A DNA stretch of 50,143 bases from a virus. The notes beneath the pieces were generated by a model. That model was not told the origin of the DNA. It did no database searches and worked only from the letters and a program-made list of their open reading frames with translations. The stretch covers positions 1 to 50,143 of IMG/VR virus record IMGVR_UViG_3300037493_002833, one strand, 5' to 3'. Numbering within the stretch: the first letter of the stretch is position 1; each line of letters begins with the position of its first letter. Shown one piece after another: positions 9,301-19,900 of the stretch. The position numbers were made by a program, and so were the translations under genes.

Positions 9301-12300
9301 TAGTAGATTCATCGGGGGCAGTTCTTGATAATTCATTATACTTTTTTATAAGCACTTGTCCTATCGTAGCCCTTACACCACCATTTACATTATTATTCCT
9401 ATTCATTATTAAATTAAAAGATTCATCTAACCCTACCCTATCTATTGTATCTGATGCTTCTTTTACTGACATGGCATTAGTCTGCTCTACATACTCTAAT
9501 GTTTCTTTTACTTTTTCTTTTGATTCAGGAGTTAAATCTTCTGTTTCAAGCATTTGTTTTGTAAATCTCCTTTCTTGTTCCTTAGCCTCTACTCCTTCCA
9601 TTTGGGAAGCAAGTTTTTCTCTTAGTGCTGCTTCGGGGAATACTCCATGTTCTTCTGATTTCCAATTTTCTTTAAAGTATTTAATACCAGCGTCTATTGC
9701 CTCTTTTACGTTTAAAGATAGTGCGTAAGTTGATTTTATTACCTCGTTTGCACCTGTTACTAAGTCTGCAATAGTCAAACCTTTTGTAGCTGCACCCCTC
9801 ATTGTCTTTGGGGTTAAGAAGTCTATTAAGTCATTAGCTATCTTATCTGCTTTGGCATTAAAGTCTTTTATCTTTGTTTCTTTATCTTTTAGAATGGGAG
9901 TGGTTGTTTCTGCCCCTCCTTCACTAATTGGTTTAGTACCTTCTGATACTCCTTTTTTATCTCCTTGTTCTTTGGTGTCTGGTTTAACCTCTTGTATAGG
10001 CTCTCTAACTTCTGTTGTAGGTTCATTTGTTATTTCTTTTGTTGGTAACTTAGTTTCAGTATCAACGCTTTCTTTTGTGAATCCGTTAGTTTTTTCGTGG
10101 GCTTCCCAATAGGCATCTTCAAGTTGTTGTCTTGTTTCATAATCTTGATTTAAAAGTGATTGTTCTTGTTTAGATAGTTTGTTAAATTCTTGATTGATTG
10201 CTATTTCTGCTGTCTTATCATTAAGTGGTAATCCTGTTAATTTCTCAAACTTCACTTGTGCCTTTACAGATGCTTCGCTATCTCTTAATTTCATAGCAGT
10301 TCCTTCCCCGTTAGGGAATCTATCCATAAAATCAACTATATCCTTTGGTGTTATTTCATGCTTATAATGATCTGACATTTCTTTTGCTATTACGTCAATA
10401 GCACGTCTTGTATCATACGACCTTCTTGGGTCTTTACCTAAATAATTTCTTGCCTTAGAAAGCGTCATGTTATTCCTATCGCCAAACTGATAATAACTTG
10501 AAGCCTTTACTTTACCAATACCATATTCGGCTATCATTTCTTCTTCGGTACTTAATGACTGCCCTTCTTTTTCTTCATTACGAAATACAGTAGCTATTTC
10601 TGCCGGATTTTCGCTATTCTCTACTACCCAATTAGCGTGTTCTTTATTATCTTCAAAATCAGGTAAATCTTTAGTCGCTTTCTCTCCTACTGTATAATCA
10701 TAATTTTCTTGCGCTTCCCTTAAAACCTTTCTTGCGGTAGGTGCTGATACTTCTTCCCCTGTCTTTACATCAATAACCTTTCTATTGCCATTCTCGTAAA
10801 CTATCTTACTCCTTCCTGTTTTAGATACATATTCTTTTGGTTTAGCTACCTCTACTACTACCTCCTTACCTGATTGTTCAGTTGTTTCTTCTTTGGGTTG
10901 TTCTTTGAGGGATTGTGGAAGTTGTTTTTCGTTTACTTTTTGCGAACCTTCAAATACAGGTTTAAGCATACCTGCCACTACACTTTTTGCAGTTTCAATA
11001 TCATAACCTGCATCAGTATATACTTTGGTAACTTCTGCCAACATATCCTTTGTATCAATTCCTCTATTAGTTGCTTCCTTTAAAGCCTCTCTCATTTTTA
11101 ATCCATCGGCATACCATGTAGTAGGATTACCACGAACCGCATCTGAAAAATCTTGTTTTAATTCAGCATCAGTAAGTTTTTTTGCGTTCAAATATCTATC
11201 AGCAACTTCTTTAGTTTCCGTCGCATCTCTTTTTTCAATAAACGCCCCATACCCATTAGGCATATCCTTTTCTTTCTGCATCAAAGCATCAACTGATTCA
11301 TTAACCTTGTCCAATGGAACATTAAAAACGCTTAATCGTTCCCTTTTCTCCATTTCTTTTTCAAGAGCATTAAATTCAGCTAATTCGGGAGTACCAATTT
11401 TTGCACCTTCTATTTCAGCCATTCTATTTTCAATATCCGCATCACTCTTATCTCCTACACCAACACTACCTGCTTTGGGTGTTTCTTTGAGGGATTGTTC
11501 TTTTTGTTTTTTGGCTAAATATTTTATTTGATTTATTATTTCACCACGCTGACTACCTAATGCCCCGTAAATATCTTCCCACCTTCCCTTAAATTCTTTA
11601 GGCAACCCTTCCATAATGCTTTTATCTGCAAATATTTTTTTAGATAAAGGAATAGCGATTGCATTTTGATTTTCAGATTCAGTTTTATATAATTTATCAA
11701 TATCATTTAGCATATTATTATAATCTACACCAACACTACCTGCTTCTCCTTGTTCTGTCAAGTTTTCTGTACCAGTTACTTGACTTTCTTTTTGTAGTAA
11801 TTTTTCTACGGCTTCTACTAAAAAGGAATTAGTGCCATCTGCTTTTGCTTTGTGATACGCTTCAGAAACTTCAAGAGGACTGTTTGCATCATAATCAAAA
11901 GATAATGGGAAATATTCAAGATTCCCTTCCAATGCTTTAGCAGTACTCTCTACATCTTTTAATGCAGGGTTATCTACTACATCTTCTCCCTGTACATTAT
12001 CGGGTATAATAGGTACTACTTCTTCTACTTTTGTACCCGATGGGGTAGGTTCTACTGCTGCTGCTCTTTCTTCAATAGTTTCTTTTATTGCTATTAGTTC
12101 TGCTTGTAACTTGTTTTTTGTAGTTTCCTCTAATTCTATTACTTTGCCATTTTCATCTTTTAGGCTCATATATTCCTCAATCTTAGACTGTCTGCTTTCT
12201 AATTGGCTGTCTGGCGTATTGTCTAAAATAAATTGATTTTTATAGTCTGCTACTAATGATTTTTCTGCTTCCTTTTCTGCTTGTTTAGGAGGTAAATTAG

Positions 12301-14908
12301 ATGCTGCTTTTTTACTTTCGTTCTTTATAATAGCATTAAATAAATAATCTGACTTTTCTTTTTCAGTTAATGGCTTCCCCTTATCATTATTTTTAGGTAA
12401 TGATTTATATGCTTCTCCCGAAACTTTTATTAATGATTCTCTATGTTCAAATTCTGCGGGGGTTAATTGCCCATCTTTTAGCATTTGTTGTGATACTGAT
12501 AAGTATTCAGTAGGCTTTTTACCAAAATCAAGTAATGCGCTTCTTTGTAATTGAGTAGCGGATTTGTAGCCTATCTGCCCTAACCCTGCACCCATAAATG
12601 AAAAGTTTACTATACCCAATAAAGAACGCTTAAAGTTTTGCTCTCTATCTATTTCAGTATTATATATTGCAGATTTAGCCTCATTCCCTAAATTCATTGC
12701 CACCTCAAAATTAAATCCTCCCTCTGCACCTTTAATTAATTGCTTTGGTATTTCTTTTGCCCTATCCTTTAATGCTTTTAACCCCGATGCCCATTTTTTA
12801 GTACCTGCTTTTTTAATACCAGCCTCTATTGCATCATCAGACATAGATAATATTATCTTAGCTGCCGATGTTTTGCTTCCTGTAAACATTTCTTTCACCT
12901 TCTCTGCTGTACCTGCACCTGCCATTGCTGCTGCTGTTATTGCAGTCATACCCATTGCTTGTCTATACGCTTCTGACCCTACCTTACCCTCCATTAAGGC
13001 TGCTGAATACTCATCGTGAAAACCTGTCGCTGCGGCTGCTGAAAATGTCCTTAAAAACTTAGCTGCTGTACCTGCACCACCAATACCACCTGTCGCTGCC
13101 TCAATAGCCATAAATGGCAATAAAGTAGTACCTATATCTGTTACTCCATAAAGTATAGATGAAGGAGATAGGTTTAATTTACCTCCATGTATAGGAACTC
13201 TACCAAAATTATCTAAGTTGTTTTTTAGTAATTGATATAATTGACTTGATTTCTGATCTTCGCTTATTAATTTATTATTCTTAATTTTATCTATCTCTAC
13301 TTGTAGTTCAGGTTTGAAAACTAAATTATCAGTAACAAAACCTTTGTTCTTATCTGTTTGGTGAAAAGTATATTGCTCTTTTATATTTTCCCCCATTATA
13401 GCCAATTCCCTTAAACTATTACTCGCATCAGTCATAAACGGACTTGAAACGGCTTCCCATAACCCTTCTATCGTATGTGCTGTTGCTGTTAATGCTTTAC
13501 CAAATAAATAACCTCCGTAGTTAGCACGTTGCCCTAAAATCTCTTGCATAGCATCATCTACCTTATCTTCTATCCTATTAGGATATTTTACGTCAAGTTC
13601 ATTTTTAGCTTTAGTTATTTCATCTAACTTAGTTTCTAATTTGTTTGCTTTCTCAAAAGATTCAGCACTTAGCCCATCATTTTTCTTGGCTTCTGTTTTT
13701 AATTTATTAAGTTCTTCGGTTACAGAATTTTCTTGTATCCCTAAACTTGTTTCTTCCAGCGTTTGCATTAAATGATTATACCCCCTTAATTCATCGGGTT
13801 TATCTTTTAATGTACTTGGGTCTATAAATAATCTTTCGTATTGCTTTGCTTTTTCGGGGTCTACATCTTTTATATAATCATATCCTAACTGTGCTGTTGG
13901 ATTTAAGTATTTACTTTCAGGAGTTCCTTTTATAGCTTCATCAAATTTATAATTATACGCACTACCATAAACCTTGCTTACTTCTACTGCAAAATCTTTT
14001 AGCATTTCATCCGCTTTTTCACCACCTAATCTTCTTATTGAATTAGCTACGCCTTTTACTAATCCTTTTTGTTGGGAATAATTACCTACTCCTGCATTTT
14101 TATATAATTCAGAAATACCATTGCTTATTGATTGGTATTCATTTTCGGGTAAAAATCCACTTTCCTTTAAATCATTAAGAGATTTTTTAAACTTATCTTG
14201 CCATTTTAATGAAGCTACTTTTCTTTGATATAAAACAGGATTTTCTTTTCTTTCAGTTATCAACTCTTTTCCAAATCTTGCTTTATCCTCTTGACTTATA
14301 TCCTTAGTTTCACTATAAAACTCATCTGGGTTAATATCTTGTGTAGTTAGATATTCTTTTATTTTTTTAGCAGCCTTTGTTTTTTCTTCATCCTCAACTT
14401 CCGATGCCCCTGTTGTTCCCATTGTAAAAGGACTTCCTTGCATACCGGGTACTACCTTCTTAGCATCCTTATATTCGTTATACTTTTGAGATAATGTAAA
14501 TGGGTCTGCCTCTACTAATTCATTACCAGTAGTATTAAACATTTCAATAGTAGGTATATTTTCCTCTAATTCAGGGAACGCTACACTACCTACTAATTTT
14601 TTAGCTGTCGGAACTTCTTGTGGCTGTAAAGCACCATCCGAAACAGGTGAAGGAGTAGGTTCTTTTTTTTTTACTTCCGATTCTTGATTATTTATACTGA
14701 ATTGATTTTTAAAGTCATCGGAAGTTTTAGTATAAAGCTGCTTATCAGTTAAAAACTTATGCAGTTTATCCATTTGTTCAGGGGTATTAAACTGGGTATC
14801 AAAATCTTCATATGATTTTGTATAAAGTTCTTTTGTACGCATTAGATTCCACAACTTTTTACGTGGCGGGTCTTGTTGTACTGCTTCTGTATATAATGTA
14901 TCTTCCAT
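6335..14908 (-). CDS. Giant (2857-residue) internal virion/ejection protein
   Basis: By far the largest gene here. The N terminus carries two degenerate repeats of about 34 residues (KLWNLMRTKELYTKSYEDF and KLHKFLTDKQLYTKTSDDF), a unit I associate with very large Bacteroidota-phage proteins. Residues about 590-630 are Gly/Ala-rich and hydrophobic (TTLLPFMAIEAATGGIGGAG), suggesting membrane insertion. The middle is low-complexity, charged and coiled-coil. Near residue 2475, RFLVPFTRIITNVANN followed by hydrophobic stretches resembles the C-terminal domains of phage 'large polyvalent proteins'. With the two genes upstream it probably forms the DNA-ejection cargo. No HExxH peptidase, lysozyme or crAss-type RNA polymerase motif is visible. 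The stop is 3 bases beyond the preceding gene's end. Confidence 0.75.
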   Translation of the reverse strand: MEDTLYTEAVQQDPPRKKLWNLMRTKELYTKSYEDFDTQFNTPEQMDKLHKFLTDKQLYTKTSDDFKNQFSINNQESEVKKKEPTPSPVSDGALQPQEVPTAKKLVGSVAFPELEENIPTIEMFNTTGNELVEADPFTLSQKYNEYKDAKKVVPGMQGSPFTMGTTGASEVEDEEKTKAAKKIKEYLTTQDINPDEFYSETKDISQEDKARFGKELITERKENPVLYQRKVASLKWQDKFKKSLNDLKESGFLPENEYQSISNGISELYKNAGVGNYSQQKGLVKGVANSIRRLGGEKADEMLKDFAVEVSKVYGSAYNYKFDEAIKGTPESKYLNPTAQLGYDYIKDVDPEKAKQYERLFIDPSTLKDKPDELRGYNHLMQTLEETSLGIQENSVTEELNKLKTEAKKNDGLSAESFEKANKLETKLDEITKAKNELDVKYPNRIEDKVDDAMQEILGQRANYGGYLFGKALTATAHTIEGLWEAVSSPFMTDASNSLRELAIMGENIKEQYTFHQTDKNKGFVTDNLVFKPELQVEIDKIKNNKLISEDQKSSQLYQLLKNNLDNFGRVPIHGGKLNLSPSSILYGVTDIGTTLLPFMAIEAATGGIGGAGTAAKFLRTFSAAAATGFHDEYSAALMEGKVGSEAYRQAMGMTAITAAAMAGAGTAEKVKEMFTGSKTSAAKIILSMSDDAIEAGIKKAGTKKWASGLKALKDRAKEIPKQLIKGAEGGFNFEVAMNLGNEAKSAIYNTEIDREQNFKRSLLGIVNFSFMGAGLGQIGYKSATQLQRSALLDFGKKPTEYLSVSQQMLKDGQLTPAEFEHRESLIKVSGEAYKSLPKNNDKGKPLTEKEKSDYLFNAIIKNESKKAASNLPPKQAEKEAEKSLVADYKNQFILDNTPDSQLESRQSKIEEYMSLKDENGKVIELEETTKNKLQAELIAIKETIEERAAAVEPTPSGTKVEEVVPIIPDNVQGEDVVDNPALKDVESTAKALEGNLEYFPLSFDYDANSPLEVSEAYHKAKADGTNSFLVEAVEKLLQKESQVTGTENLTEQGEAGSVGVDYNNMLNDIDKLYKTESENQNAIAIPLSKKIFADKSIMEGLPKEFKGRWEDIYGALGSQRGEIINQIKYLAKKQKEQSLKETPKAGSVGVGDKSDADIENRMAEIEGAKIGTPELAEFNALEKEMEKRERLSVFNVPLDKVNESVDALMQKEKDMPNGYGAFIEKRDATETKEVADRYLNAKKLTDAELKQDFSDAVRGNPTTWYADGLKMREALKEATNRGIDTKDMLAEVTKVYTDAGYDIETAKSVVAGMLKPVFEGSQKVNEKQLPQSLKEQPKEETTEQSGKEVVVEVAKPKEYVSKTGRSKIVYENGNRKVIDVKTGEEVSAPTARKVLREAQENYDYTVGEKATKDLPDFEDNKEHANWVVENSENPAEIATVFRNEEKEGQSLSTEEEMIAEYGIGKVKASSYYQFGDRNNMTLSKARNYLGKDPRRSYDTRRAIDVIAKEMSDHYKHEITPKDIVDFMDRFPNGEGTAMKLRDSEASVKAQVKFEKLTGLPLNDKTAEIAINQEFNKLSKQEQSLLNQDYETRQQLEDAYWEAHEKTNGFTKESVDTETKLPTKEITNEPTTEVREPIQEVKPDTKEQGDKKGVSEGTKPISEGGAETTTPILKDKETKIKDFNAKADKIANDLIDFLTPKTMRGAATKGLTIADLVTGANEVIKSTYALSLNVKEAIDAGIKYFKENWKSEEHGVFPEAALREKLASQMEGVEAKEQERRFTKQMLETEDLTPESKEKVKETLEYVEQTNAMSVKEASDTIDRVGLDESFNLIMNRNNNVNGGVRATIGQVLIKKYNELSRTAPDESTKNFYLDKTIEVAEFVTEKLATDAGQQIQAFSMWERLSPEGQLRASVKDMKKMGDKTKSKIKKDVDKIGNALQDVNNVVAEQITQKGKTKSAAERLHGRIAKKGQDKVAKAREARANILKKYQADKGKNLYAGIGLTKEGIEFVGNMAKTYLDEGIGRAEIIAEKILKHLQDVTGKNPNDEVIRNVNDIAQTHALKAGDVKIAKGVKDIENEINKIVKEHYTVKEESKKSLINKFIDKLGLEKEEATQLAKEIQTEFDNIANRKKSDILDREIRRLNKIKSKQLSGGKVERKQVQDEIIKFSNLGAFDNGKLLDVISERLGIGKISPTEAAKIIELANKIQEAPIGMPKKNATIELLKYRANLKGTNWGEVAQGVWYANILSGYATHVKNILSTTSNVFSFLGVEAISNPRAVPFLMLGMSKGLTKGLSEAYHTLVTGETPIHIAKIEIPDILERKNFKGGLLNPANWFKFVGRAMKAEDVLLFQGLKEMRATQLAYREANVLGLKNPFSKKTYAKVNELLFNTKERLEAADEQIKQENLKGMAAMRRRYELMEMSRPQEMTDAAYGFAAKGTFNHNTEGTLGALSDAISGFLDNSLQMGGTKPLRFLVPFTRIITNVANNSLDFSPIGLIRGAAGKRGLFASEASGKRVTMTPEERRQMIIKSSLGIATMATAYALSKNGIIQITGAGPSNIDKKLQLIEEGWQPFSIKIGDTFYSYKLTPMVFALGVIGSIRDHEEYDKDVDEDTLTDRIALTLYNSMKLISDMTWVSSAAPIMSAISSDNSNKATSMLSTSVKNSVKSFLVPNFYTQGAQKIEQMFSIPQKEANNLGQLLIKDIPIARNSLNNRINALGDEVVKDVDLLKSRENPDPVWKYLLDKKGWVAPVNKNTLMVFDSKTGEDRPATEDEYYNFSKNRGEKIKSQIQNFLSGNIVMVVDGETRKNANEVTPAELNKWLSGIATQATTDAKLELFEQNMENAKIPPYMQIMRN

Positions 14909-14911
14909 AAA

Positions 14912-16312
14912 TTATAAATTATCGGCTTCGCCTTGTTTAGATGCCGTTTTTGGTGTTGCTTTCCCCACAGGGATTCTCGCTACTTGTCCTTTTAGTATTT
15001 TAGTATTAGCCCCTCCTGTCCTTGCTAACTTATTAGAAAGTGCTTCATCCCTATCTACTTTTTCCCCATTTGCATCAGTTAATTCTCCTTGTGCGTTTAC
15101 TCTTAAATAATCTACACCATCCCTTTTAACTGTTTGCACTGGATATTGTCCTCTTGCATTTGGCTTTCCAAGTAAATCTTGTTTTTCTGCACCTGATAAC
15201 CCTTCAAGACTTGCTAATTTTTCTGTTGCCGCCTTTAAAGGATGAATTGAATTAGGATTGTAAACGGCAGTTGGTAATTCTACTACATTCGCTACAACTA
15301 CATCATAAGGGTCTGTTACTTTATTTGTATAAGCATAGGCTCTATTATTTTTACCACGTTCTGCTATCGCTTGCTTCTCTAATGCGTTTTTACGCTTAAT
15401 CTCTATTATTTCTTTTTTAAGTCTTTGTTCTAATGCTTTGTCTGTAACTTTTACATCTTGCATTGTTTCTCTTGTCCTTAAAATGGCATCTGCTTGTGCT
15501 AATTGCTTTGGAGTTTCTATGTGTGCATCTTTCCCGAATACTTCTTGATAAGCATTATTAGCTTGTGTCATAAACACTTCATCAGTCATTAAATTCTTGT
15601 AATGCTTTTTTGCTATCTTACTACCCTCAAATAAATTACCAGCACTTGTCGCAATAGATTGTACTGATTCGGGTGCATATCCCATTGGAATAAATACACT
15701 TCCTGTTACTTCATCTACTCTTGCATTTTTTTCATCGTATGTAGGCTTTGCTTTTCCTATTGCAGCATTAAAAAATTGTGTTTGCTTTTGCGGGTCAAAA
15801 TCGGGTATTGCTTTTGATGTATCTGCCCATCCATATTCACTTACTCCATCTTCTTTATAAGATGCAGGGTCGTATATTGACCTATGTATTTTATCTATTA
15901 CAGACAAATCTTCTTCTTCGGGATTATATGTACCTTCAAATTTAGCTTTACCCATTTCTAACTCTGTCTTTGCTCTTGCTTTTGACTGTGCTATTTTATT
16001 AAGAATAGATTGGTATAAAGCCATATGTTGCTGCTGTGGCATACCTCCGTTCTTAATATTACCCCTATCAGACATAGCATTTACTTTCCATTGTTCAATA
16101 TCTTTCAATATCCCCCCGTTCTCACTATTTAAGTCTTGTAGCCTTACCCCTGCTGTATTTAGACTATCTCCTAATTTATTATAGTATTGATTTAAGGCTT
16201 CATCCTTTGCTGCTTTTTGTGCTTGTGCTTTTTGTATAGCCACTCTATAAGGTGTAGTATCAAATATACCTTGACCGCCTGAATATAATGTAGAAGGATT
16301 TATTAATGCCAT
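14912..16312 (-). CDS. Internal virion (ejection/cargo) protein candidate
   Basis: The 466-residue protein is mostly charged and helical, rich in K, A, Q and E. It opens MALINPSTLYSGGQGIFDTTPY and then a long helical segment (IQKAQAQKAAKDEALNQYYN). It has no membrane segment or enzyme motif. It lies between a small Gly/Ala/Gln-rich protein and the giant protein, the position of internal-core or cargo proteins in short-tailed phages. Function is inferred from context; a tail-needle or chaperone-like role cannot be excluded. Confidence 0.65.
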   Translation of the reverse strand: MALINPSTLYSGGQGIFDTTPYRVAIQKAQAQKAAKDEALNQYYNKLGDSLNTAGVRLQDLNSENGGILKDIEQWKVNAMSDRGNIKNGGMPQQQHMALYQSILNKIAQSKARAKTELEMGKAKFEGTYNPEEEDLSVIDKIHRSIYDPASYKEDGVSEYGWADTSKAIPDFDPQKQTQFFNAAIGKAKPTYDEKNARVDEVTGSVFIPMGYAPESVQSIATSAGNLFEGSKIAKKHYKNLMTDEVFMTQANNAYQEVFGKDAHIETPKQLAQADAILRTRETMQDVKVTDKALEQRLKKEIIEIKRKNALEKQAIAERGKNNRAYAYTNKVTDPYDVVVANVVELPTAVYNPNSIHPLKAATEKLASLEGLSGAEKQDLLGKPNARGQYPVQTVKRDGVDYLRVNAQGELTDANGEKVDRDEALSNKLARTGGANTKILKGQVARIPVGKATPKTASKQGEADNL

Positions 16313-16326
16313 TTTATGTGTTTATT

Positions 16327-16944
16327 TTAAAGTCCGAATGAACGCAATGCTTTTAATGTTGCTGCTCCTGCTTTTTTACCTGCTGCAATATTATCGGTAT
16401 CATTACCACCTCCTGCCATTCCTGCTACATCACTTAGTCCACCAAATATATTTTGCAATCCCATATTTTTAGTTCTTGCTGCTTGTCCTGCTTTGGCGGC
16501 AAGTAGGTTATACTTCATTTCAAAAGGGTATTTCTGCTCTTGTGTTTTCATTCCTGCTGCTTGTCCTAATTGTCCTAATGATTGTGCTTGTTGTTGTTCG
16601 GCTTGTGCTGCTGCTCTTGCACTTGCATCATTAGAGTTTTGTACTAATCCACCTATCGTTGCTAATCCACCTCTACGGCTTTGAGATGCTCCTATTCCTG
16701 TCGCTAAGTTACGACCTATTTGATTAGTTTGTTGTTTATATGCAGCACTATTATAAGCATTTGAATCATACCTTGATAATGCCTTATTGTAAAAGTCCAT
16801 GATAGATTCATTTGGCTTATACGTATCAGCAAATCTTTCTAACTTGCGATTAGCTTTCTTCTCACCACTAAAAAGTGCTTGTGCCGCACCTCCTAAAGTT
16901 TTCAAGCCTCCTGCTACTAATCCTGCTGCTATTAATGGTAACAT
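16327..16944 (-). CDS. Small internal virion protein, DNA-ejection type
   Basis: The 205-residue protein begins with an amphipathic or weakly hydrophobic Gly/Ala helix (LPLIAAGLVAGGLKTLGGAA). It continues with an Ala/Gln-rich helix (ARAAAQAEQQQAQSLGQLGQ, about residues 109-128) and ends in Gly-rich segments. This composition (N-terminal membrane-active helix, A/Q-rich body) resembles P22 gp7-like and T7 gp14-like ejection proteins that cross the outer membrane before DNA entry. It follows the nozzle gene and precedes two larger candidate cargo proteins. Confidence 0.65.
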   Translation of the reverse strand: MLPLIAAGLVAGGLKTLGGAAQALFSGEKKANRKLERFADTYKPNESIMDFYNKALSRYDSNAYNSAAYKQQTNQIGRNLATGIGASQSRRGGLATIGGLVQNSNDASARAAAQAEQQQAQSLGQLGQAAGMKTQEQKYPFEMKYNLLAAKAGQAARTKNMGLQNIFGGLSDVAGMAGGGNDTDNIAAGKKAGAATLKALRSFGL

Positions 16945-16964
16945 AATTAATTATTTTTATTATT

Positions 16965-19900
16965 TTATCTATTATTTAAAGGCGAATCAATAAACCTTAC
17001 TCCTACTAAGTTCAAAGATACTAAATTACTTGCATTAATATTACGCATTTTTATCTTTATCCAATCTCCTTTTAAAGTATCTCCCCCTTCTACACCCCCT
17101 ATGCTATTGCTATCTCTTAGTAATGGACTGCACCATTTACCTTCTAATAGTCTAAAATCACTTGCTACAAGGTTACTTTGTTGTGGTGTGCTACCATAAC
17201 TCATTAATGATGTTTCTATCTCTGGACAATCCCATACGTTACTTGTTTTTTCTTCCAATGCCATAAATGACTTAACTGCTGCTACTCCCTGATTAAATAC
17301 AGGGGTTATAGTACTATCATATTGCACTCCAAAAAAGTTATTATAGGTAGATGAATCATGTGTATATAACTGTCCGTTTTTAAACGATACCATTAATGTT
17401 CCTAATGTAGTCATCATTTCGGGGTACAATGATACAAAGCTATCAAAGGTATTAGCTTCTTCATCAAATATTAATGTTGCTGCTGCATCCGTACCTGTGG
17501 CTTCTAATGCTACAATATAGTTGTTTAGTCTTTGGTCAAATGCTCCATATACTTTATAATTACCTGTCCTTAGTGGTAGCTTTTCTGTTGCCCATGAGTT
17601 CACTTTATATAGTACTGAAATAGGCGCTAATCCATCATTACTAATCCTACATATTTCTCCTACCACGTTTGTTGTAAAGTAGTCTGCAAAATTATAAGAC
17701 GCTAAACTTTCAGCGTGTTCACCTATGCCTTTATTACCTGCATAGTATTGGATTGGGTTTAGTAGTTTATCTGTAACTACAAGTAATTGTGTGCCGTCTG
17801 CATTTTTTGAAATCTGATTAAAGATAGGTACACTACCCACCTTAAACTTTTGGAAAACTCTTATATATCTATCTCTTACCTTTACCCTCATTATATCTCC
17901 TGCACTTAGATCGTATTCATCAAAGTTTAATGGGAAAAATCTATTCAGTCCATTGATATTAGTATTAGGCTGATAGGCTTGTCCAAATCTTACCATTGTA
18001 GAGTAATACGCCCTTCTTGCATTTTCATCTACTATATTAGGTCTGCCATCTATACTGTTTACTGCGCTTATATAAAAGTCTACAAAGTTTCTATCAAGTA
18101 CATTAAATAATGCTGTTCCTGTTTCAGATATTACTACTGTCCTTTGTCTAAAATAAGCATCACCATTATAAAAATTAAATTCTGCTGGTAAATTGGTAGC
18201 TATATCTTGGTCAGTTACTTGTCCTGCATGATACCTTGTGCTTAGTGTTGGATTTAGTATTCTATATTCTTCTCCATACTCATAATATACTTGGTTTCCA
18301 CTACCTGCTAATTGTTGTGAAGGTCTGTATATCTGAATTACAAAAAAGTTAGAAGTAAATAATCCATCGTTAAATGGTGCAATTTTCTTTATTTTAAGAA
18401 ATGTACCTGTTGTTGCTACTCCATTTATTTTAGGGTCTACTACTAATCCCTCTACTGCTGCATCGTAAGTGTCATCAAACACAACATTTGTTGTATCGTT
18501 TCTTATTAATCTTACTCTGTCCCCATCTTGGAAAGTATAACTTAATACTTCTGCGGTTGTTGGAAATTTTCTTTGATTTAGCGGCAAATTGCTTACATCA
18601 AAATATAGATAATTTGATTCAGTTTTATTTACTCCACCTGTTATCCAATATAAGTAATTTGTATTTTCTTTTGTCATCACCCATTGGTAGCTATATGCCC
18701 AATCGGGAGGTGTATGATATATTTTAGAATTAATATAAGGCAACAAAACTTCTTGGCTAATATTTTCAGCGTAAGCAGGGAATGTTACTTTATTATTATA
18801 AAGAACTCCATTTGTTTTTCCTTTTTGGTCAAAATATACAAGTCCTAATCTCCTTTCAGTAGAGAATGGAAACGTAGCTATTGAGTTTGAAGAAGTAGAT
18901 GACGCATCAGGGGTTATTTCTAAATTAACAAATTCGTATGTAGCAGTAAATATATAAAACCTAATGACACCAGTAGGGTTGCTTACAAAACTAACTTCTG
19001 CTATGTTTATAGCATTAATACTTGTAAATGTTTTTGAAGTAACCGTAGTTGCTGTGTCCCCCGCTACTGTTATTACCGATGAAGCATCAACAATAACACT
19101 ATCAGATAGCCTTCTTAATTTTATTTTTACCGATGTGCCTACTGACGGAATACCTGTAAATGTAATTTGGTATCTATTAGTACCGGGAACATATACTCCT
19201 AAATCTACCAATGCACCATTAAGACTACCTGTTGAAACACCACCACCTGCTGCTACTGTATTTACTTCTATATTTACCTTTGGAACTAAATCTCTATTAT
19301 ATCCTTCTGTTATTCCCCAATATGTCAATACATTACCATTAGCAAGTTCTTGTGCATTTGCTTTTTCGGGTACTGCGTCAAACAATAAAATGCTTTCAGA
19401 AATATCAATATTAGGATATACTCCATCATTGTAAAAGGAATAAGGGAAATCTACATTCTCTACAAATACATTACTTGGTTCTACTAATGTAGTTGTACTA
19501 TATTCGTATAACGCTTTATCAAATAAAAGATATAATGCCCCTTCATCCGTTGTGGCTAATGATAACCCTACTACTCCTGCATTTACAGCTAATGCTGTTG
19601 CTACTGTATTTGCATTATCCCCTGCTATTGTAGTATAGGTTGCGGCTGTTACTATTGCGCTATCAGACAACCTTTTAAATTTAATTGTTACTACTGTTCC
19701 CGCCTTTGGTAAACCTCTGAAATCATAAGCATAAGTAGTGGTTAATGCAAGTTCCGAATATACTGTTGCTGCTACTGTAAATGCAGTATTAATACTTTCT
19801 ACTAATACAAAATCATTCCAATCATTACTTTTTTCAACAAAGGACATTCCTAACTCTATTGCCTTTACGTTTTTGCTACCACTATTTAATGATAACCTTA

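Noticed and set aside
8040-11531. Several plus-strand open frames inside the giant gene
   Set aside because: They are antisense shadows created by an AT-rich, codon-biased gene; rich in S, F, L and C with no motifs or signals.
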